Shown piece by piece: positions 1-9,255 of a DNA stretch of 64,000 nt (position 1 is the first letter of the stretch; the number at the start of each line of letters is the position of its first letter). The position numbers were made by a program, and so were the translations under genes. The stretch is from NCBI RefSeq assembly GCF_900101475.1, contig NZ_FMZV01000015.1, positions 62,001 to 126,000 on the forward strand, written 5' to 3'. The DNA comes from Ruegeria marina. GTDB lineage: Bacteria; Pseudomonadota; Alphaproteobacteria; Rhodobacterales; Rhodobacteraceae. Below the pieces are notes generated by a model. That model made no database searches, was not told the DNA's origin, and was given only the letters and a program-made list of their open reading frames with translations.

Positions 1-186
1 CTGATCCTGCATTCCCGCCACGATGCGGTGCATCCGCTTTCGGAGGCCCGCAAGCTGGCCGCCGGCATCGCGGGCGCCGAGATGGTGGTGCTGGAATGCG
101 CCAATCACGTTCCCTGGCAGGGCAATGCGGCCTATGACACCTACCTGGAAACGCTGACCCGGTTCCTTGCAGCGGAGGCGCAGTAG
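1..186 (+). CDS. Alpha/beta hydrolase, C-terminal fragment (5' end outside window)
   Basis: Frame 1 is open from the first base to a TAG at 184-186, giving the last 61 residues of a protein. It carries the catalytic acid region (LHSRHDAVHP) and the catalytic histidine (CANHVP) of an alpha/beta hydrolase. It is plainly a paralogue of the tail of the next gene (IHARHDNVHP, TANHIP), so the two form a tandem duplication six bases apart. Whether it also has the N-terminal winged helix of its neighbour cannot be seen. Substrate unknown. Confidence 0.8.
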   Translation: MILHSRHDAVHPLSEARKLAAGIAGAEMVVLECANHVPWQGNAAYDTYLETLTRFLAAEAQ

Positions 187-192
187 GTCTCC

Positions 193-1374
193 ATGCGGTA
201 TGTTTTCGCCAATTGCCTTCTGGATAGCGAAGACCTGACGCTGGTGCGGGCCGGGCAGCCTGTCGCCGTCGAACCGCAGGTGTTCGACCTGCTGCACCTG
301 CTGGTGCGCAACCCGGGGCGGCTGGTCAGCCGCGACGAGATCCTGGCCGAGGTCTGGAACGGGCGGATCGTGTCGGAAAGCGCGATCGGCGCCCGCATCG
401 CGGCGGCGCGCAAGGCGGTGGGCGACGACGGCAAGGCGCAGCGGATCATTCAGACGGTGACCCGGCGGGGGCTGAAATTCGTGGCCGAGGTGGCGACGGA
501 CAGGCCGCCTGCCTCGTCCCGGCCCGCCCCCATCGCCCAGCGCATCCGGTACACGCGGACCGCGGAGGGGAAATCGCTTGCCTATGCGGTGACCGGCTCC
601 GGCCCGCCGGTGGTGCGCGGCGGGTACAACACGACCGATCTGGAGGCGGAGTGGAACACGCCCTCGGAACGGGTGATGTTCGACGCCATCGCCGCGCGCC
701 ACAGCCTGTTGCGCTTCGATCCGATCGGCTTCGGGCGGTCGGATCGGGCGCTGGAGGAGTTCTCGTTCGATACCCTGGCCGAGAACCTGAAGCTGGCGGC
801 GGACGCGGCCGGGTTCGAGCGGTTCGCGCTCTACAGCGAATCCGGCGGCGTGCTGTCAGCGCTGCGCTTTGCGGTGAAATACCCCGAGCGGGTCAGCCGT
901 CTGGCCATTGTCGGCGGCTATGCCGAGGGGCGCGGGCGGCGCAATCCCGAGCTGAAGGCCGATGTCATGCAGTCGCTGGTGAGCGAGGGCTGGACCGCGC
1001 AGGAGATCAGTTTCGTCTCGGCGATGATGCTGAGCTATTTCCCCGAAGGCCCGCTGGAAGCGATCCACGACATGGCGCGCAACATGATCAACGCGTCGTC
1101 GCGCGAGAACATGCTGAAAGTGCGGGCGGCGATCCACGATGTGTCGCTTGTGCCGTTGTTGCCCCGGGTGCAATGCCCGACGCTGATCATCCATGCCCGG
1201 CATGACAACGTGCACCCGCTGTCCGAGGCGCAGAAACTGGCGGCGGGCATTCCCGGGGCCGAGCTGATGGTGCTGGAAACCGCCAATCACATCCCCATTC
1301 CGGGCAACGCGGTCTGGGGCGAATACCAACGACTCCTGCTGGATTTCCTGGGCGACGAGGCTGCATCGTCCTGA
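193..1374 (+). CDS. Winged-helix DNA-binding domain fused to alpha/beta hydrolase
   Basis: A 393-residue protein. Residues 1-100 form an OmpR/CadC-type winged helix (PGRLVSRDEIL, then an AIGARIAAARKAVGDD recognition region). Residues about 115-390 are an alpha/beta hydrolase with a nucleophile elbow SESGG (Ser217), acid Asp338 (ARHD) and His366 (ANH). There is no transmembrane segment between the domains, unlike CadC, so this should be a soluble DNA-binding protein whose hydrolase fold may act as a sensor or as an enzyme. Related hydrolase domains occur with winged-helix or adenylate cyclase partners; the ligand is unknown. The paralogous fragment directly upstream suggests duplication and co-transcription. 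Confidence 0.8.
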   Translation: MRYVFANCLLDSEDLTLVRAGQPVAVEPQVFDLLHLLVRNPGRLVSRDEILAEVWNGRIVSESAIGARIAAARKAVGDDGKAQRIIQTVTRRGLKFVAEVATDRPPASSRPAPIAQRIRYTRTAEGKSLAYAVTGSGPPVVRGGYNTTDLEAEWNTPSERVMFDAIAARHSLLRFDPIGFGRSDRALEEFSFDTLAENLKLAADAAGFERFALYSESGGVLSALRFAVKYPERVSRLAIVGGYAEGRGRRNPELKADVMQSLVSEGWTAQEISFVSAMMLSYFPEGPLEAIHDMARNMINASSRENMLKVRAAIHDVSLVPLLPRVQCPTLIIHARHDNVHPLSEAQKLAAGIPGAELMVLETANHIPIPGNAVWGEYQRLLLDFLGDEAASS

Positions 1375-1380
1375 GGCCCG

Positions 1381-1749
1381 CTACTCGCCCAGCATTTCCT
1401 TGAAGGGTTTGTAGGCCGCCCCGTAGCAGGGCGACAGGAGGCCCGTCACATTGCGGGTCTCCAGCACGGTCTTGCCGTCGGCGCTGAGCGTGACCTCCCA
1501 ATAGTCACGGCCGATATAGGTACCGCTGGAATTGCGGGCGTCGGAGGTGGCGCAGAATTTTATCGTCTCGCCTTCGCGGGCCATCGGCGATATCCGCGCC
1601 TGTCCGGGGTTTGTCGGGTCGGCGAGGTGTTTGCCGATCGCCTCGGCGGCGCTGCGCCGGGCTGTTTCTGCGGTCGGGCGCTCCTCTTCCTGCGCGGCAA
1701 GCGGCAGGGCGAGGCAGACGAGCAACAGGGATGCGGCGTAACGGATCAT
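1381..1749 (-). CDS. Small secreted protein of unknown function
   Basis: A 122-residue protein. I start it at the ATG at 1749 because that gives a clean signal peptide (MIRYAASLLLVCLALPLAA, cleavage likely before QEEE); the longer frame would put 26 arginine-rich residues in front. The mature part is about 100 residues with two cysteines (FCATSD and SPCYGA) that could form a disulfide. The sequence looks like a periplasmic domain, but I recognise no family. It is convergent with the hydrolase gene and divergent from the aminopeptidase gene. Confidence 0.65.
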   Translation of the reverse strand: MIRYAASLLLVCLALPLAAQEEERPTAETARRSAAEAIGKHLADPTNPGQARISPMAREGETIKFCATSDARNSSGTYIGRDYWEVTLSADGKTVLETRNVTGLLSPCYGAAYKPFKEMLGE

Positions 1750-1859
1750 GGGGGCATGATAGGCGATGGGGAGCGCGCGACAAGTGCAGTCTCGCAGGCG
1801 CTGGACATTTCCGCCGCCGCGCCGCACCTTTCGCCACGAACACAGAAGGAGTCCGCCGC

Positions 1860-3650
1860 ATGTACCAGAGCTTCGAGGTGACTGCCCGCCCGGATCAGGG
1901 TCCGCCGCGGCTGGCGCGGTTGCGCGCCGAGATGCAGGCCGAGGGGCTGAGCGGGTTCCTGGTGCCGCGGGCGGATGCGCATCAGGGCGAATATGTCGCC
2001 GCCCATGACGAGCGGCTGGCCTGGCTGACCGGGTTCACCGGCTCGGCCGGGTTCTGCGCCGCGCTGACGGATGTGGCGGGGGTGTTCATCGACGGGCGCT
2101 ATCGCACCCAGGTCAAGGCGCAGGTGGCCGATGTCTATACGCCTGTGCCCTGGCCCGATGTGACCCTGACCGCCTGGCTGAAGGAGAAGCTACCCCAGGG
2201 CGGGCGCGTGGGTTTCGATCCCTGGCTGCATGCGGCGGGCCAGATCCGTTCGGCAGAAGCCGAGTTGCAGGGCAGCGGCGTCGAACTGATACGTTGCGAC
2301 AACCTGGTGGACCGGATCTGGCAGGATCAGCCGCCGCCGCCGATGGAGCCGGTCAAGGCGCATCCGCTGGAGTTCGCGGGCGAAAGTGCCGCCGACAAGG
2401 CGGCGCGGCTGGCCGGGGAACTGCGCAAGGCGGGACAGAAGGCGGCGGTGATCACCCTGCCCGATTCGATCATGTGGCTCTTGAACATCCGGGGCGCGGA
2501 CATTCCGCGCAACCCGGTGGCGCATGGCTTTGCCATCCTGCATGACGACGGACGGGTCGATCTTTTCATGGCGGCGGCCAAGCTCTCGGGCCTTGGTGAC
2601 CATCTGGGCCCAATGGTGGCGCAGCATGAGCCGGACGGGTTCCTTGATGCTGTGGCGGCGCTCAGCGGCCCGGTGCGGGTCGACCTGAACACCGTGCCGC
2701 AGATCGTGGCCGACCGGCTGGGCGACCGGCTGGCCGAGGGGGGCGATCCCTGCGCCCTGCCCAAGGCGCGCAAGAACGCGGCCGAGATCGCGGGTGCGGC
2801 CGAGGCGCATCTGCGCGACGGGGCGGCGATGGTGGAACTTCTGGCCTGGCTCGACGCGCAGACGCCCGGCAGCCTGACCGAGACGCAGGTGGTGACCCGG
2901 CTGGAGGAATGCCGCCGCCGCGACAACGCGCTGCAGGACATCAGTTTCGAGACCATCGCGGGCACCGGGCCGAACGGGGCGATCATGCATTACCGGGTCA
3001 CCGAGGAGACCGACAGCCGGCTGGAGGATGGGCATCTCCTGGTGCTCGACAGTGGTGGGCAATACCTGGACGGGACCACCGACATTACCCGCACCATCGC
3101 CATCGGCACCGTGGGGCAGGAGGAGCGGTCCTGTTTCACCCGGGTGCTGAAGGGCATGATCGCCATGTCCATGCTGCGCTGGCCGGTGGGGCTGGCCGGG
3201 CGCGACATTGAATGCGTTGCGCGCCTGCCGCTCTGGGCTGCGGGGCAGGATTTCAACCACGGGGTCGGCCACGGAGTCGGTGCCTATCTGAGCGTGCATG
3301 AAGGGCCGCAGCGGCTGGCTCGCGTCAGCCATGTGCCGCTGGAGCCGGGGATGATCCTGTCGAACGAGCCGGGCTATTACCGCGAGGGTGCATTCGGCAT
3401 CCGCATAGAGAACCTGGTTGTGGTGGAAGAGGCCCCCACCCTGCCCGGCGGCGACGGCGAACGCGCCATGTTGTGCTGGCGCACACTGACCTATGCCCCG
3501 ATCGACCGGCGGCTGATCGTCGCGGAGATGCTGACGGCAGAGGAACGCCGCTGGCTGAACGCCTATCATGCCGAGGTTGCGGCCAGGATCGGACCCCGAG
3601 TGGGTGGGGACGCACGCAAGTGGCTGGATGCCGCAACCGCACCGATTTGA
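1860..3650 (+). CDS. pepP: Xaa-Pro aminopeptidase (aminopeptidase P, M24B)
   Basis: A 596-residue cytosolic metallopeptidase that removes an N-terminal residue preceding proline. The length fits the long three-domain form of the family (two creatinase-like N-terminal domains plus the pita-bread catalytic domain). All five dinuclear-metal ligands are visible: the two Asp of DSGGQY and TTDITRT, His of GVGHGVG, Glu of SNEPGYY and Glu of RIEN. The ATG at 1860 follows an AGGAG about eight bases upstream; the open frame extends further 5' only because it overlaps noncoding sequence and the divergent gene. The DUF427 gene follows on the same strand. Confidence 0.93.
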   Translation: MYQSFEVTARPDQGPPRLARLRAEMQAEGLSGFLVPRADAHQGEYVAAHDERLAWLTGFTGSAGFCAALTDVAGVFIDGRYRTQVKAQVADVYTPVPWPDVTLTAWLKEKLPQGGRVGFDPWLHAAGQIRSAEAELQGSGVELIRCDNLVDRIWQDQPPPPMEPVKAHPLEFAGESAADKAARLAGELRKAGQKAAVITLPDSIMWLLNIRGADIPRNPVAHGFAILHDDGRVDLFMAAAKLSGLGDHLGPMVAQHEPDGFLDAVAALSGPVRVDLNTVPQIVADRLGDRLAEGGDPCALPKARKNAAEIAGAAEAHLRDGAAMVELLAWLDAQTPGSLTETQVVTRLEECRRRDNALQDISFETIAGTGPNGAIMHYRVTEETDSRLEDGHLLVLDSGGQYLDGTTDITRTIAIGTVGQEERSCFTRVLKGMIAMSMLRWPVGLAGRDIECVARLPLWAAGQDFNHGVGHGVGAYLSVHEGPQRLARVSHVPLEPGMILSNEPGYYREGAFGIRIENLVVVEEAPTLPGGDGERAMLCWRTLTYAPIDRRLIVAEMLTAEERRWLNAYHAEVAARIGPRVGGDARKWLDAATAPI

Positions 3651-3720
3651 CCGACACAAAGATGTTACACCACGGGGGCAACAGAACCCCGCACGAAAGA
3701 TGGACAGGAAGGAACCGAAG

Positions 3721-4065
3721 ATGAGCGACCATATCACCATCCGCAAGGCGCCGGGCAAATGGAGCGTACGCTCGGGCGGCGCGGTGCTGGGAGAAAGCGC
3801 CAATGCGCTGGAGCTGAGTGAAGGCGATTACGATCCGGTGATCTATTTCCCGCGCGAGGATATCGCCATGGCGTTCCTCGACCGCTCGGACAAGACCACC
3901 CGTTGCCCGCACAAGGGCGACGCGAGCTATTACTCGATCGTCAACCGCTCGTCGGTGACCAGGGACGCGGCCTGGAGCTATGAGGATCCGCTGCCGGCAA
4001 TGGAGCGGATCAAGGGCTATCTGGCTTTCGTGGTCGGGGACACGGTCAAGGTCGAACAGATCTGA
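3721..4065 (+). CDS. DUF427 family protein
   Basis: A 114-residue protein covering the DUF427 fold end to end: [25 protein letters not shown] and the terminal [13 protein letters not shown] are typical of the family. Start chosen at the ATG at 3721, preceded by AGGAAGG; the longer frame runs back into the upstream gene. The biochemical role is not settled as far as I know. It lies 70 bases after pepP and is convergent with the RidA gene. Confidence 0.88.
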   Translation: MSDHITIRKAPGKWSVRSGGAVLGESANALELSEGDYDPVIYFPREDIAMAFLDRSDKTTRCPHKGDASYYSIVNRSSVTRDAAWSYEDPLPAMERIKGYLAFVVGDTVKVEQI

Positions 4066-4098
4066 GGCGACCCGCCCCCACCCACCGGTCAATCGAGG

Positions 4099-4494
4099 TC
4101 AATCGGCGACCACCGCATCGACCTCGATCTCGACCAACCATTCGGGGTTCACGAACCGGTTTATCGCCATGATCGTGTCCACCGGACGGGTGTCTCGGCA
4201 ATATTCCTTGCGCGCCTCGATTGCCTGTTTCCAGTTGTCGATATCGGTCAGGATGACGCGCGTCCTGACGATGTCGTGCAGGCCGGATCCGGCCTGTTCC
4301 AGCGCGGCCTTGATGATTTCGAAACACTGCCGCGTCTGGGCGTAGACATCGCCTATGCCGACGGTCTTGCCGTCCGGCCCTACAGGCGCCGTGCCTCCGA
4401 CCGAGATATAGGGCCCCACCCTGACCGCGCGGCTGAAGCCAACGATCTCTTCCATCGGGTTACCATTCGAGATGAGTTGACGTTTGAAGGACAT
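4099..4494 (-). CDS. RidA (YjgF/YER057c/UK114) family protein
   Basis: A 131-residue protein of the RidA superfamily, whose members hydrolyse reactive enamine/imine intermediates or act as related deaminases. Recognisable parts are PYISVGGTAPVGPDG, YAQTRQCFEIIKAALEQAG and the substrate-binding arginine segment VRTRVILTDI. The C-terminal GVxxLxxPxxLVEIE region is NPEWLVEIEVDAVV. The ATG at 4494 has a strong AAGGAG eight bases upstream. The gene is divergent from the sulfatase gene, and the palindrome at 4584-4617 could serve both promoters. Substrate unknown. Confidence 0.88.
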   Translation of the reverse strand: MSFKRQLISNGNPMEEIVGFSRAVRVGPYISVGGTAPVGPDGKTVGIGDVYAQTRQCFEIIKAALEQAGSGLHDIVRTRVILTDIDNWKQAIEARKEYCRDTRPVDTIMAINRFVNPEWLVEIEVDAVVAD

Positions 4495-4583
4495 TGGCGC
4501 TCTCCTTATACGATCTCGCAGGAACTGTAGCATGATCCCTGGCTTTCCGGTTCGGCGATCGATCGGTGCCGATGCGTCTTTTG

Positions 4584-4617
4584 GTGGAATATATTAACAT
4601 GTTAAAGTACATTCCAC
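4584..4617. promoter_or_regulatory. Nested palindromic operator between RidA gene and sulfatase
   Basis: A perfect 12-base palindrome, TTAACATGTTAA (4594-4605), lies inside an outer inverted repeat GTGGAAT (4584-4590) / ATTCCAC (4611-4617). It sits in the divergent intergenic region, 28 bases before the sulfatase ATG, in a locally AT-rich stretch. The form fits a dimeric repressor such as a GntR or LacI family protein. No regulator gene is adjacent, so the binding protein is unknown. Confidence 0.6.
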
Positions 4618-4645
4618 GCAGACCGGCACGGACAGGAGCAGGCAG

Positions 4646-6316
4646 ATGACCCGGAACATCCTTTTCATCATGTTCGACCAGCTGAGGTGGGATTACCTGA
4701 GCTGTTATGGACACCCGCATCTGCACACGCCTCATATCGACCGGCTGGCGGCGCGCGGGGTGCGGTTTGACCGCGCCTATATCCAGTCGCCGATCTGCGG
4801 CTCGTCCCGGATGTCGACCTATACGGGGCGCTACGTGCATTCCCACGGGGCCACCGGGAACGGCATCCCGCTGAAGGTGGGCGAGATCACCCTGGGCGAT
4901 CACCTGCGCAAGGCCGGCATGGGCTGCTGGCTGGTGGGCAAGACACATATGCGCGCCGATGCCGAGGGCATGGCCCGGCTGGGGCTGGAACCCGACAGCC
5001 TGATCGGGGCACGCGTGGCGGAATGCGGGTTCGACGTGTTCGAGCGCGACGACGGCATGTTTCCCGAGGGGCCGGATGGCGCCTATGACCCGGACGGCGC
5101 CAAGACCTATAACGAATGGCTGCGCGACAAGGGCTATGACACCGACAACCCCTGGCACGATTTTGCCAACTCGGGGCTGGATGCCGAGGGCAACGTGCTG
5201 TCGGGCTGGTTCCTGAAGAACTCTCCCGAGGCGGCCAATATCGCCGAAGAGGACAGCGAGACCCCCTATCTGACCGGGCGCGGCATCGAGTTCATGCAGC
5301 AGGCCGAAGGGCCATGGTGCTGTCATCTGAGCTATATCAAGCCGCACTGGCCCTATATCGTGCCCGAACCCTATGCCAGCATGTACGGGCCGGAGCATGT
5401 GCTGCCGGTGGTGCGCTCGGACGCGGAACGGCAGAACGCGCATCCGGTGCTGAAGGGGTTCATGGACACGAAGATCGGCCAGACCTTCTCGCGGCAGGAT
5501 GTGCGCGAGGCGGTGATCCCGGCCTATATGGGGCTGATCAAGCAGGCCGACGACCAGATGGGGCGGCTGTTTGCGTGGCTTGAGGAGACCGGGCGCGACA
5601 AGGATACGGTGATCGTGCTGACCAGCGACCACGGCGATTTTCTGGGCGATCACTGGATGGGGGAAAAGACGTTCTTTCACGACACCTCGACCCGGGTGCC
5701 GCTGATCATCTACGACCCCAGCCCGGAGGCGGACGCGACGCGCGGCACGGTCTGTGACGCGCTGGTAGAATCGATCGACCTGGCGCCAACCTTTGTCGAG
5801 ATCGCCGGCGGCGCGGTGGCGGACCACATCCTGGAGGGCGAAAGCCTGATGCCGATCCTGCGCGGCGAGCGGGCGGAAACGCGGCGCGACTATGTGATCT
5901 GCGAATACGACTATTCCGCCTCGCCGCTGGCGAAGCTGCTGAATGTCTCGGTCCGCGACGCGGTGATGTTCATGATCGCCGACAAGCGCTGGAAACTGAT
6001 CCATTGCGAAGGCGGGTTCCGGCCGCTGCTGTTCGACCTGGAGAACGATCCGCAGGAATTGGTGGACCTGGGCGAGAGCGCCGCGCACGCGGAGGTGATC
6101 GCGCAGATGTACGACAAGCTGTTCCAATGGGCGCGGCGGCCGTCGCAGCGCACCACGCGCTCCGAGGCGCAGCTGATCGGGATGCGCGGCAAGTCCGGAC
6201 GGCGCGGTATTGTCCTCGGCGTCTATGACGAGAACGACACCGCCCCGGAACTGACGGTGAAATACCGGGGCCGCAGCGCGAAACCCTGGCAGGAGATCGT
6301 CAGGCCCAAGGGCTGA
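4646..6316 (+). CDS. Sulfatase/phosphonate monoester hydrolase family protein
   Basis: A 556-residue member of the type I sulfatase family. N-terminal metal-binding Asp lies in MFDQLRWDYLSCYG; the formylglycine-type cysteine is Cys51 in CGSSR, followed by TGRYVHSHG; further metal ligands are in LTSDHGDFLGDH. The third motif position is Ser rather than the usual Pro or Ala. No signal peptide is visible, so it should be cytosolic, as for choline sulfatase and phosphonate monoester hydrolases. An aryl- or alkyl-sulfate, or a phosphonate ester, are all possible substrates. A sulfotransferase-like gene follows. Confidence 0.85.
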   Translation: MTRNILFIMFDQLRWDYLSCYGHPHLHTPHIDRLAARGVRFDRAYIQSPICGSSRMSTYTGRYVHSHGATGNGIPLKVGEITLGDHLRKAGMGCWLVGKTHMRADAEGMARLGLEPDSLIGARVAECGFDVFERDDGMFPEGPDGAYDPDGAKTYNEWLRDKGYDTDNPWHDFANSGLDAEGNVLSGWFLKNSPEAANIAEEDSETPYLTGRGIEFMQQAEGPWCCHLSYIKPHWPYIVPEPYASMYGPEHVLPVVRSDAERQNAHPVLKGFMDTKIGQTFSRQDVREAVIPAYMGLIKQADDQMGRLFAWLEETGRDKDTVIVLTSDHGDFLGDHWMGEKTFFHDTSTRVPLIIYDPSPEADATRGTVCDALVESIDLAPTFVEIAGGAVADHILEGESLMPILRGERAETRRDYVICEYDYSASPLAKLLNVSVRDAVMFMIADKRWKLIHCEGGFRPLLFDLENDPQELVDLGESAAHAEVIAQMYDKLFQWARRPSQRTTRSEAQLIGMRGKSGRRGIVLGVYDENDTAPELTVKYRGRSAKPWQEIVRPKG

Positions 6317-6415
6317 GCCCCGCCCGGCGCGCCCTGCCGGACAACACGCGACAGGAACGCGATTTTGCGGTACCCTCGCTTATCCGTTGTCTGCATGTCT
6401 CGAGGGGGAAGATAT

Positions 6416-7048
6416 ATGACGCTGGAAATCATCGGGGCCGGGTTCGGCCGCACGGGGACCAATTCGTTGCGGCTGGCGCTGGAGAAACTGGGCTTTGGCC
6501 CCTGTCACCACATGTTCGAGGTGCGGGACAATCCCGAACAACTGCCGGCGTGGGAAGCCGCCGCGCGAGGCGAAAACGTCGACTGGGACGCGATGTTTCA
6601 GGGCTACCGGTCACAGGTCGACTGGCCCGGCGCGGCCTATTGGCGGCAACTGGCGGCGCATTACCCCGAAGCTAAGGTGATCCTGAGCGTACGCGATCCC
6701 GACGCATGGTTCGACAGCGTGCAGGCGACGGTCGGTCCGTTCATGACGGTGATGCGCGGCAAGCACCCAAATGATCACATGAACGCGATATCCGAGATGT
6801 GCGCCGATTTCATCGCGCGCGACATCTTCGACAACCGGCTGGACGATCGCGCCCATGCGACCGGCGTTTTCGCGTCGCATGTGGACGAGGTGCGCGACAC
6901 CATTCCCGCCGACCGGCTGCTGGTTTACGAGACCGGCAGCGGCTGGGAGCCGCTCTGTGCTTTCCTGGGTGTGCCGGCGCCGGAAGAGCCCTATCCGAAC
7001 ACCAACAGCAGCAAGGAGTTCCGCGCGCAGCAGGGCATTACGACCTGA
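6416..7048 (+). CDS. Sulfotransferase family protein
   Basis: A 210-residue protein. The N-terminal GAGFGRTGTNSLRLALEKLG is the PAPS 5'-phosphosulfate-binding loop of the Sulfotransfer_4 type; the 3'-phosphate region is VILSVRDPDAWFDSV. Start set at the ATG at 6416 after a GAGGGGGAA ribosome site; this places the P-loop near residue 10 as in relatives. It follows the sulfatase after about 100 bases on the same strand. Acceptor substrate unknown; some members of this family lack shown activity. Confidence 0.82.
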   Translation: MTLEIIGAGFGRTGTNSLRLALEKLGFGPCHHMFEVRDNPEQLPAWEAAARGENVDWDAMFQGYRSQVDWPGAAYWRQLAAHYPEAKVILSVRDPDAWFDSVQATVGPFMTVMRGKHPNDHMNAISEMCADFIARDIFDNRLDDRAHATGVFASHVDEVRDTIPADRLLVYETGSGWEPLCAFLGVPAPEEPYPNTNSSKEFRAQQGITT

Positions 7049-7101
7049 CGCGCGTCAGCCAAAGCAGTCTGATCCGGTCGTCACCGTGCGGAGCGTCGGC
7101 A

Positions 7102-7539
7102 TCAGTCCAAAGGCGCGATGGGCCGGGTGTAAGCGCCGAGGTGATAGCGGAACTCCCTGGCGGTCTCGCCGGTGTCGATCTTGCGGAACAGGTGGGTGAC
7201 ATAGCCGCGCGCCTGGCAATTCTTGTCGCCGGCAATGTCAAATGCCTCTGGCGCGACACAGAACGCAATGTCTTGGTGATCGAACTCCCAGCCGTCGGCG
7301 ATGGCGTTGACATAGTAGTAGCGGTTCTTCAGGTCGCCGCTGAGCACCGTGAGGCATTGGCCCGGGTCGAAGACGTACCAGCCCTCGCTGACCCATTGGC
7401 CATCCTTCTTGTAGCCCAGCGCCACCGATTGCGTGGCCGCGGTGTCATTGCAGATCTCAAGCCCGGCCAGCGCCGCGACGGGGGCGCCTGCCAGCAGGAT
7501 CGAAAGGGCAAGTCGCGAAAAAATGCGTCTCGTTCTCAT
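7102..7539 (-). CDS. DUF1036 family secreted protein
   Basis: A 145-residue protein with a signal peptide (LALSILLAGAPVAALA). The mature part shows DUF1036 hallmarks: LEICNDT, VALGYKKDGQWVSEGWYVFDPGQC and the later YYYVNA segment. Family members are small periplasmic or secreted proteins of unknown role, widespread in alphaproteobacteria. Convergent with the sulfotransferase-like gene. Confidence 0.85.
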   Translation of the reverse strand: MRTRRIFSRLALSILLAGAPVAALAGLEICNDTAATQSVALGYKKDGQWVSEGWYVFDPGQCLTVLSGDLKNRYYYVNAIADGWEFDHQDIAFCVAPEAFDIAGDKNCQARGYVTHLFRKIDTGETAREFRYHLGAYTRPIAPLD

Positions 7540-7579
7540 CTCGCAAATCTAAGTCTCGCGATGGGCCGCTGGCAAGCGC

Positions 7580-8491
7580 TCAGAGCTTTGGCGCGATGCT
7601 GGGCGGGGTGATCTGGCGGCGCTTGAGCACCGCCTCGCGCCAGGTGATGAAACTGACCGAAGCGAGGATCAGCGTGCCGCCCGCGATCACCCAGGGATCG
7701 ATCCCCTCGCCAAAGACCAGCGCGCCCAGCAATGTGGCCCAGATCAGTTGCAGGAAGGTCACCGGCTGGGTTACCGCCACCGGCGCGGCCTTGAGGGCGA
7801 GGGTCATGAAGTAGTGCCCGGCTGTGGCGAAACAGGCGATGGTGAACAGCACCGCCACCTGATGCCAGGTGGGCGTCTGCCAGACCGCCACGGCAAAGGG
7901 GATCATCGCCACCGTGACCCAGACCGACAGATGCGCGACGACCACCGCCGGGCTGAGATCGTCGACCGCGACCTTGGCCAGCAGGTAGGAGCCACCCAGC
8001 GTCAGCGTTGTGCCGAGCATCGCCAGATGGCCGGGCGAGACCTCGCGAAAGCCGGGGCGCAGGATGATGGCGGCGCCCACCAGCGCCACAAAGATGGCGG
8101 TGATCCGGCGCGCGGCCAGCTTCTCGCCCAGAAACAAGGCGGCGCCCAGGCTGACATAGACCGGGGTGAGGTAGTTCATCGCGGTGACCTCGGCCAGCGG
8201 GATCTGGGTCATGGCGAAGAACCACAGCATCACGCCCACCGAATGGATGGCGCCGCGCACGCCGAAGATGGTCCAGTGGCGGCGGGTCAGCCGGGCCGAG
8301 AGGATCTGGCGCAGCGCCGGCAGCAGGAAGACGATGCCGAAGAGATAGCGCAGAAAGGCCGACTGGATCGGGTGCATGCCCTGCCCCATCGACTTGACCA
8401 GCGCGGTCATCACCACGAAGCAGAGCCCCGCCGCAAGCATCCAGAGGATGCCGGCAACAGGGCGGGAGTCGAGTGTCAGATCCGGGGTCAT
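7580..8491 (-). CDS. EamA/DMT family transporter
   Basis: About 303 residues with ten predicted transmembrane segments in two EamA repeats (first repeat ends near LGAALFLGEK, second near LLGALVFGEGIDPW), typical of drug/metabolite exporters. I start it at the ATG at 8491 (MTPDLTLDSRPVAGILW), which puts a short cytosolic tail before the first helix; the frame stays open 18 codons further. The ribosome site is weak. Substrate unknown, probably a small metabolite or amino acid. Confidence 0.85.
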   Translation of the reverse strand: MTPDLTLDSRPVAGILWMLAAGLCFVVMTALVKSMGQGMHPIQSAFLRYLFGIVFLLPALRQILSARLTRRHWTIFGVRGAIHSVGVMLWFFAMTQIPLAEVTAMNYLTPVYVSLGAALFLGEKLAARRITAIFVALVGAAIILRPGFREVSPGHLAMLGTTLTLGGSYLLAKVAVDDLSPAVVVAHLSVWVTVAMIPFAVAVWQTPTWHQVAVLFTIACFATAGHYFMTLALKAAPVAVTQPVTFLQLIWATLLGALVFGEGIDPWVIAGGTLILASVSFITWREAVLKRRQITPPSIAPKL

Positions 8492-8558
8492 GCCAGAGGT
8501 TGAACACCCAATCACGGGCGGGGGCAACCCTTCACATCGCAACAAGTTCCGGCGCGGG

Positions 8559-9164
8559 TTACATCAACAGCAGTTTCGCGGCGATGGTCCACATGGTCAG
8601 ACCCACCAAAGTGTCGAGCGCCTGCCAGGCGCGAGGCCGGGCAAAGAGCGGTGCCAAGAGCCGCGCGCCATAGCCCAACGCGAAGAAGAAGGTCAGGCTG
8701 GCCAGCGCCGCGCCGATGCCAAACCCCAGCCGATCGGGATATTGTGCCGAGATCGAGCCGATCAGCACCACGGTGTCGAGATAGACATGCGGGTTGAGCC
8801 AGGTAAAGGCCAGCACGGTCAGCAGGACCGGGCGCAGCGGCATGCTTTTGCCGTTTGCGGGGCCTGCGTCCAGCGCCTCGACCTTGGTGAAGGCCGCATG
8901 CAGGCTGCGCGCGCCGTACCAGATCAGGAACGCCGCGCCGCCATAGCGCATCAGCGGCTCGAACCAGTCCGCCGCCTGTGTCAGGCTGCCGAAGCCTGCC
9001 ACGCCCAGTGTGATCAGCAGCGCATCGGAGAGGGCGCAAGTCAGGCAGACGACAAACACATGCTCGCGCCGGATCCCCTGCCGCAGGACAAAGGCGTTCT
9101 GCGCACCGATGGCGAGGATCAGCCCAAGGCTGAGCGCGTATCCGGCGAAGAAAGCAGGCGACAT
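8559..9164 (-). CDS. argO: LysE/ArgO family basic amino acid exporter
   Basis: A 201-residue inner-membrane protein with six hydrophobic segments. The N-terminal LGLILAIGAQNAFVLRQGI and the central TWLNPHVYLDTVVLIGSI are diagnostic of LysE/ArgO exporters of arginine and lysine. The open frame extends far upstream into the divergent regulator, so the ATG at 9164 is the natural start. It is transcribed divergently from an ArgP/LysG-type regulator, the classic arrangement for this exporter. Confidence 0.92.
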   Translation of the reverse strand: MSPAFFAGYALSLGLILAIGAQNAFVLRQGIRREHVFVVCLTCALSDALLITLGVAGFGSLTQAADWFEPLMRYGGAAFLIWYGARSLHAAFTKVEALDAGPANGKSMPLRPVLLTVLAFTWLNPHVYLDTVVLIGSISAQYPDRLGFGIGAALASLTFFFALGYGARLLAPLFARPRAWQALDTLVGLTMWTIAAKLLLM

Positions 9165-9255
9165 TAGTGGCGATCCTTGATTGTGTCGGGATTTGACTAG
9201 ACGGCCCCCGCACCTTAATCCAGTTAAAGGTTTTAAGGATGGTTCAGTTTTTCTA
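9165..9255. promoter_or_regulatory. argO-argP divergent promoter region with LysR-type operator
   Basis: The 91-base intergenic region contains an imperfect inverted repeat at 9213-9230 (CCTTAATCC / AGTTAAAGG, six of nine positions symmetrical), with further TTAA-rich sequence beside it. It is the expected place for ArgP binding that activates argO. The exact operator is inferred from position, not demonstrated. Confidence 0.5.

Noticed and set aside
2190-3803. A 537-codon minus-strand open frame opposite pepP
   Set aside because: Composition and lack of any motif show it to be the shadow of a GC-rich gene; pepP on the plus strand has all catalytic residues.
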